Of a stretch of 5,867 nt of DNA, positions 5,836 through 5,867 are shown in pieces. Numbering within the stretch: the stretch's first letter is position 1; every line of letters begins with the position of its first letter. The notes below the pieces were generated by a model, which was not told where the DNA came from, ran no database searches, and saw only the letters and a program-made list of their open reading frames with translations. This DNA comes from Phycisphaeraceae bacterium (lineage in GTDB: Bacteria; Planctomycetota; Phycisphaerae; Phycisphaerales; Phycisphaeraceae), in NCBI GenBank assembly GCA_003551485.1, contig PUMS01000012.1:1-5867 (forward strand), given 5' to 3'. The translations under genes were made by a program, and so were the position numbers.

Positions 5836-5867
5836 ATGCCCAAGGGTGACCCCCCCCCCCCCCCCCC
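5836..5867 (+). CDS. Possible start of a gene, cut by the window edge in a poly-C tract
   Basis: ATG CCC AAG GGT GAC opens a frame reading MPKGD and then only prolines, because the sequence ends in an unbroken run of 18 C (5850-5867). AGGA at 5824-5827 with an 8-base gap and a TAGAAT box 59 bases upstream support a real start. The product cannot be identified. The reading frame after the C-run is unreliable. Confidence 0.4.
   Translation, partial: MPKGDPPPPP
5850..5867. repeat. Terminal homopolymer C18
   Basis: The last 18 bases are all C. No comparable homopolymer occurs elsewhere in the window. An assembly or sequencing artefact at a contig end is the likeliest cause. A genuine long C-tract just inside a gene, which would itself break assembly, is the alternative. 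Confidence 0.9.

Overview
The window is GC-rich DNA with G or C at most third codon positions. Five genes are visible, all on the + strand, plus the first few codons of a probable sixth. In order they are: the 3' part of a primary sigma-70 factor (rpoD-like, cut by the left edge), a full transketolase of the animal-like subfamily, a 118-residue two-helix membrane protein, a 78-residue two-helix membrane protein, a histidine-phosphatase-superfamily enzyme, and an ATG that runs into a terminal poly-C tract.

The sigma factor carries the 'LPFDRT' block and a long basic spacer ahead of region 2. I associate this layout with Planctomycetota, especially Phycisphaerae-like lineages. Large gaps and palindromic intergenic repeats fit that group too. 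The placement is inference from recalled family features, not from a search.

Layout: 1-1221 rpoD-like (partial). 1222-1643 is a gap with a terminator-like stem, a perfect 14-bp-arm palindrome inside an imperfect direct repeat, and the best promoter candidate in the window. 1644-3608 transketolase. 3609-3939 is a gap holding two repeat or dyad elements and a weaker promoter candidate. 3940-4296 first small membrane protein. 4297-4485 is a gap with a 12-bp-arm dyad. 4486-4722 second small membrane protein. 4723-4859 is a short gap. 4860-5492 histidine phosphatase. 5493-5835 is a gap with small hairpins, a second copy of a motif from the first gap, and a -10-like box. 5836-5867 is a possible gene start followed by C18.

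The genes are co-directional but separated by about 137 to 422 bases, so a tight operon is unlikely and most are probably separate transcription units. The content is housekeeping: transcription initiation, the pentose phosphate pathway, a phosphatase and small membrane proteins. I see no defence system, CRISPR array, transposase, RNA gene or biosynthetic cluster. No undescribed system is convincingly visible. The most notable features are the distinct palindromic elements in the gaps, two unrecognised small membrane proteins, a phosphatase gene with no Shine-Dalgarno sequence, and the homopolymer end.
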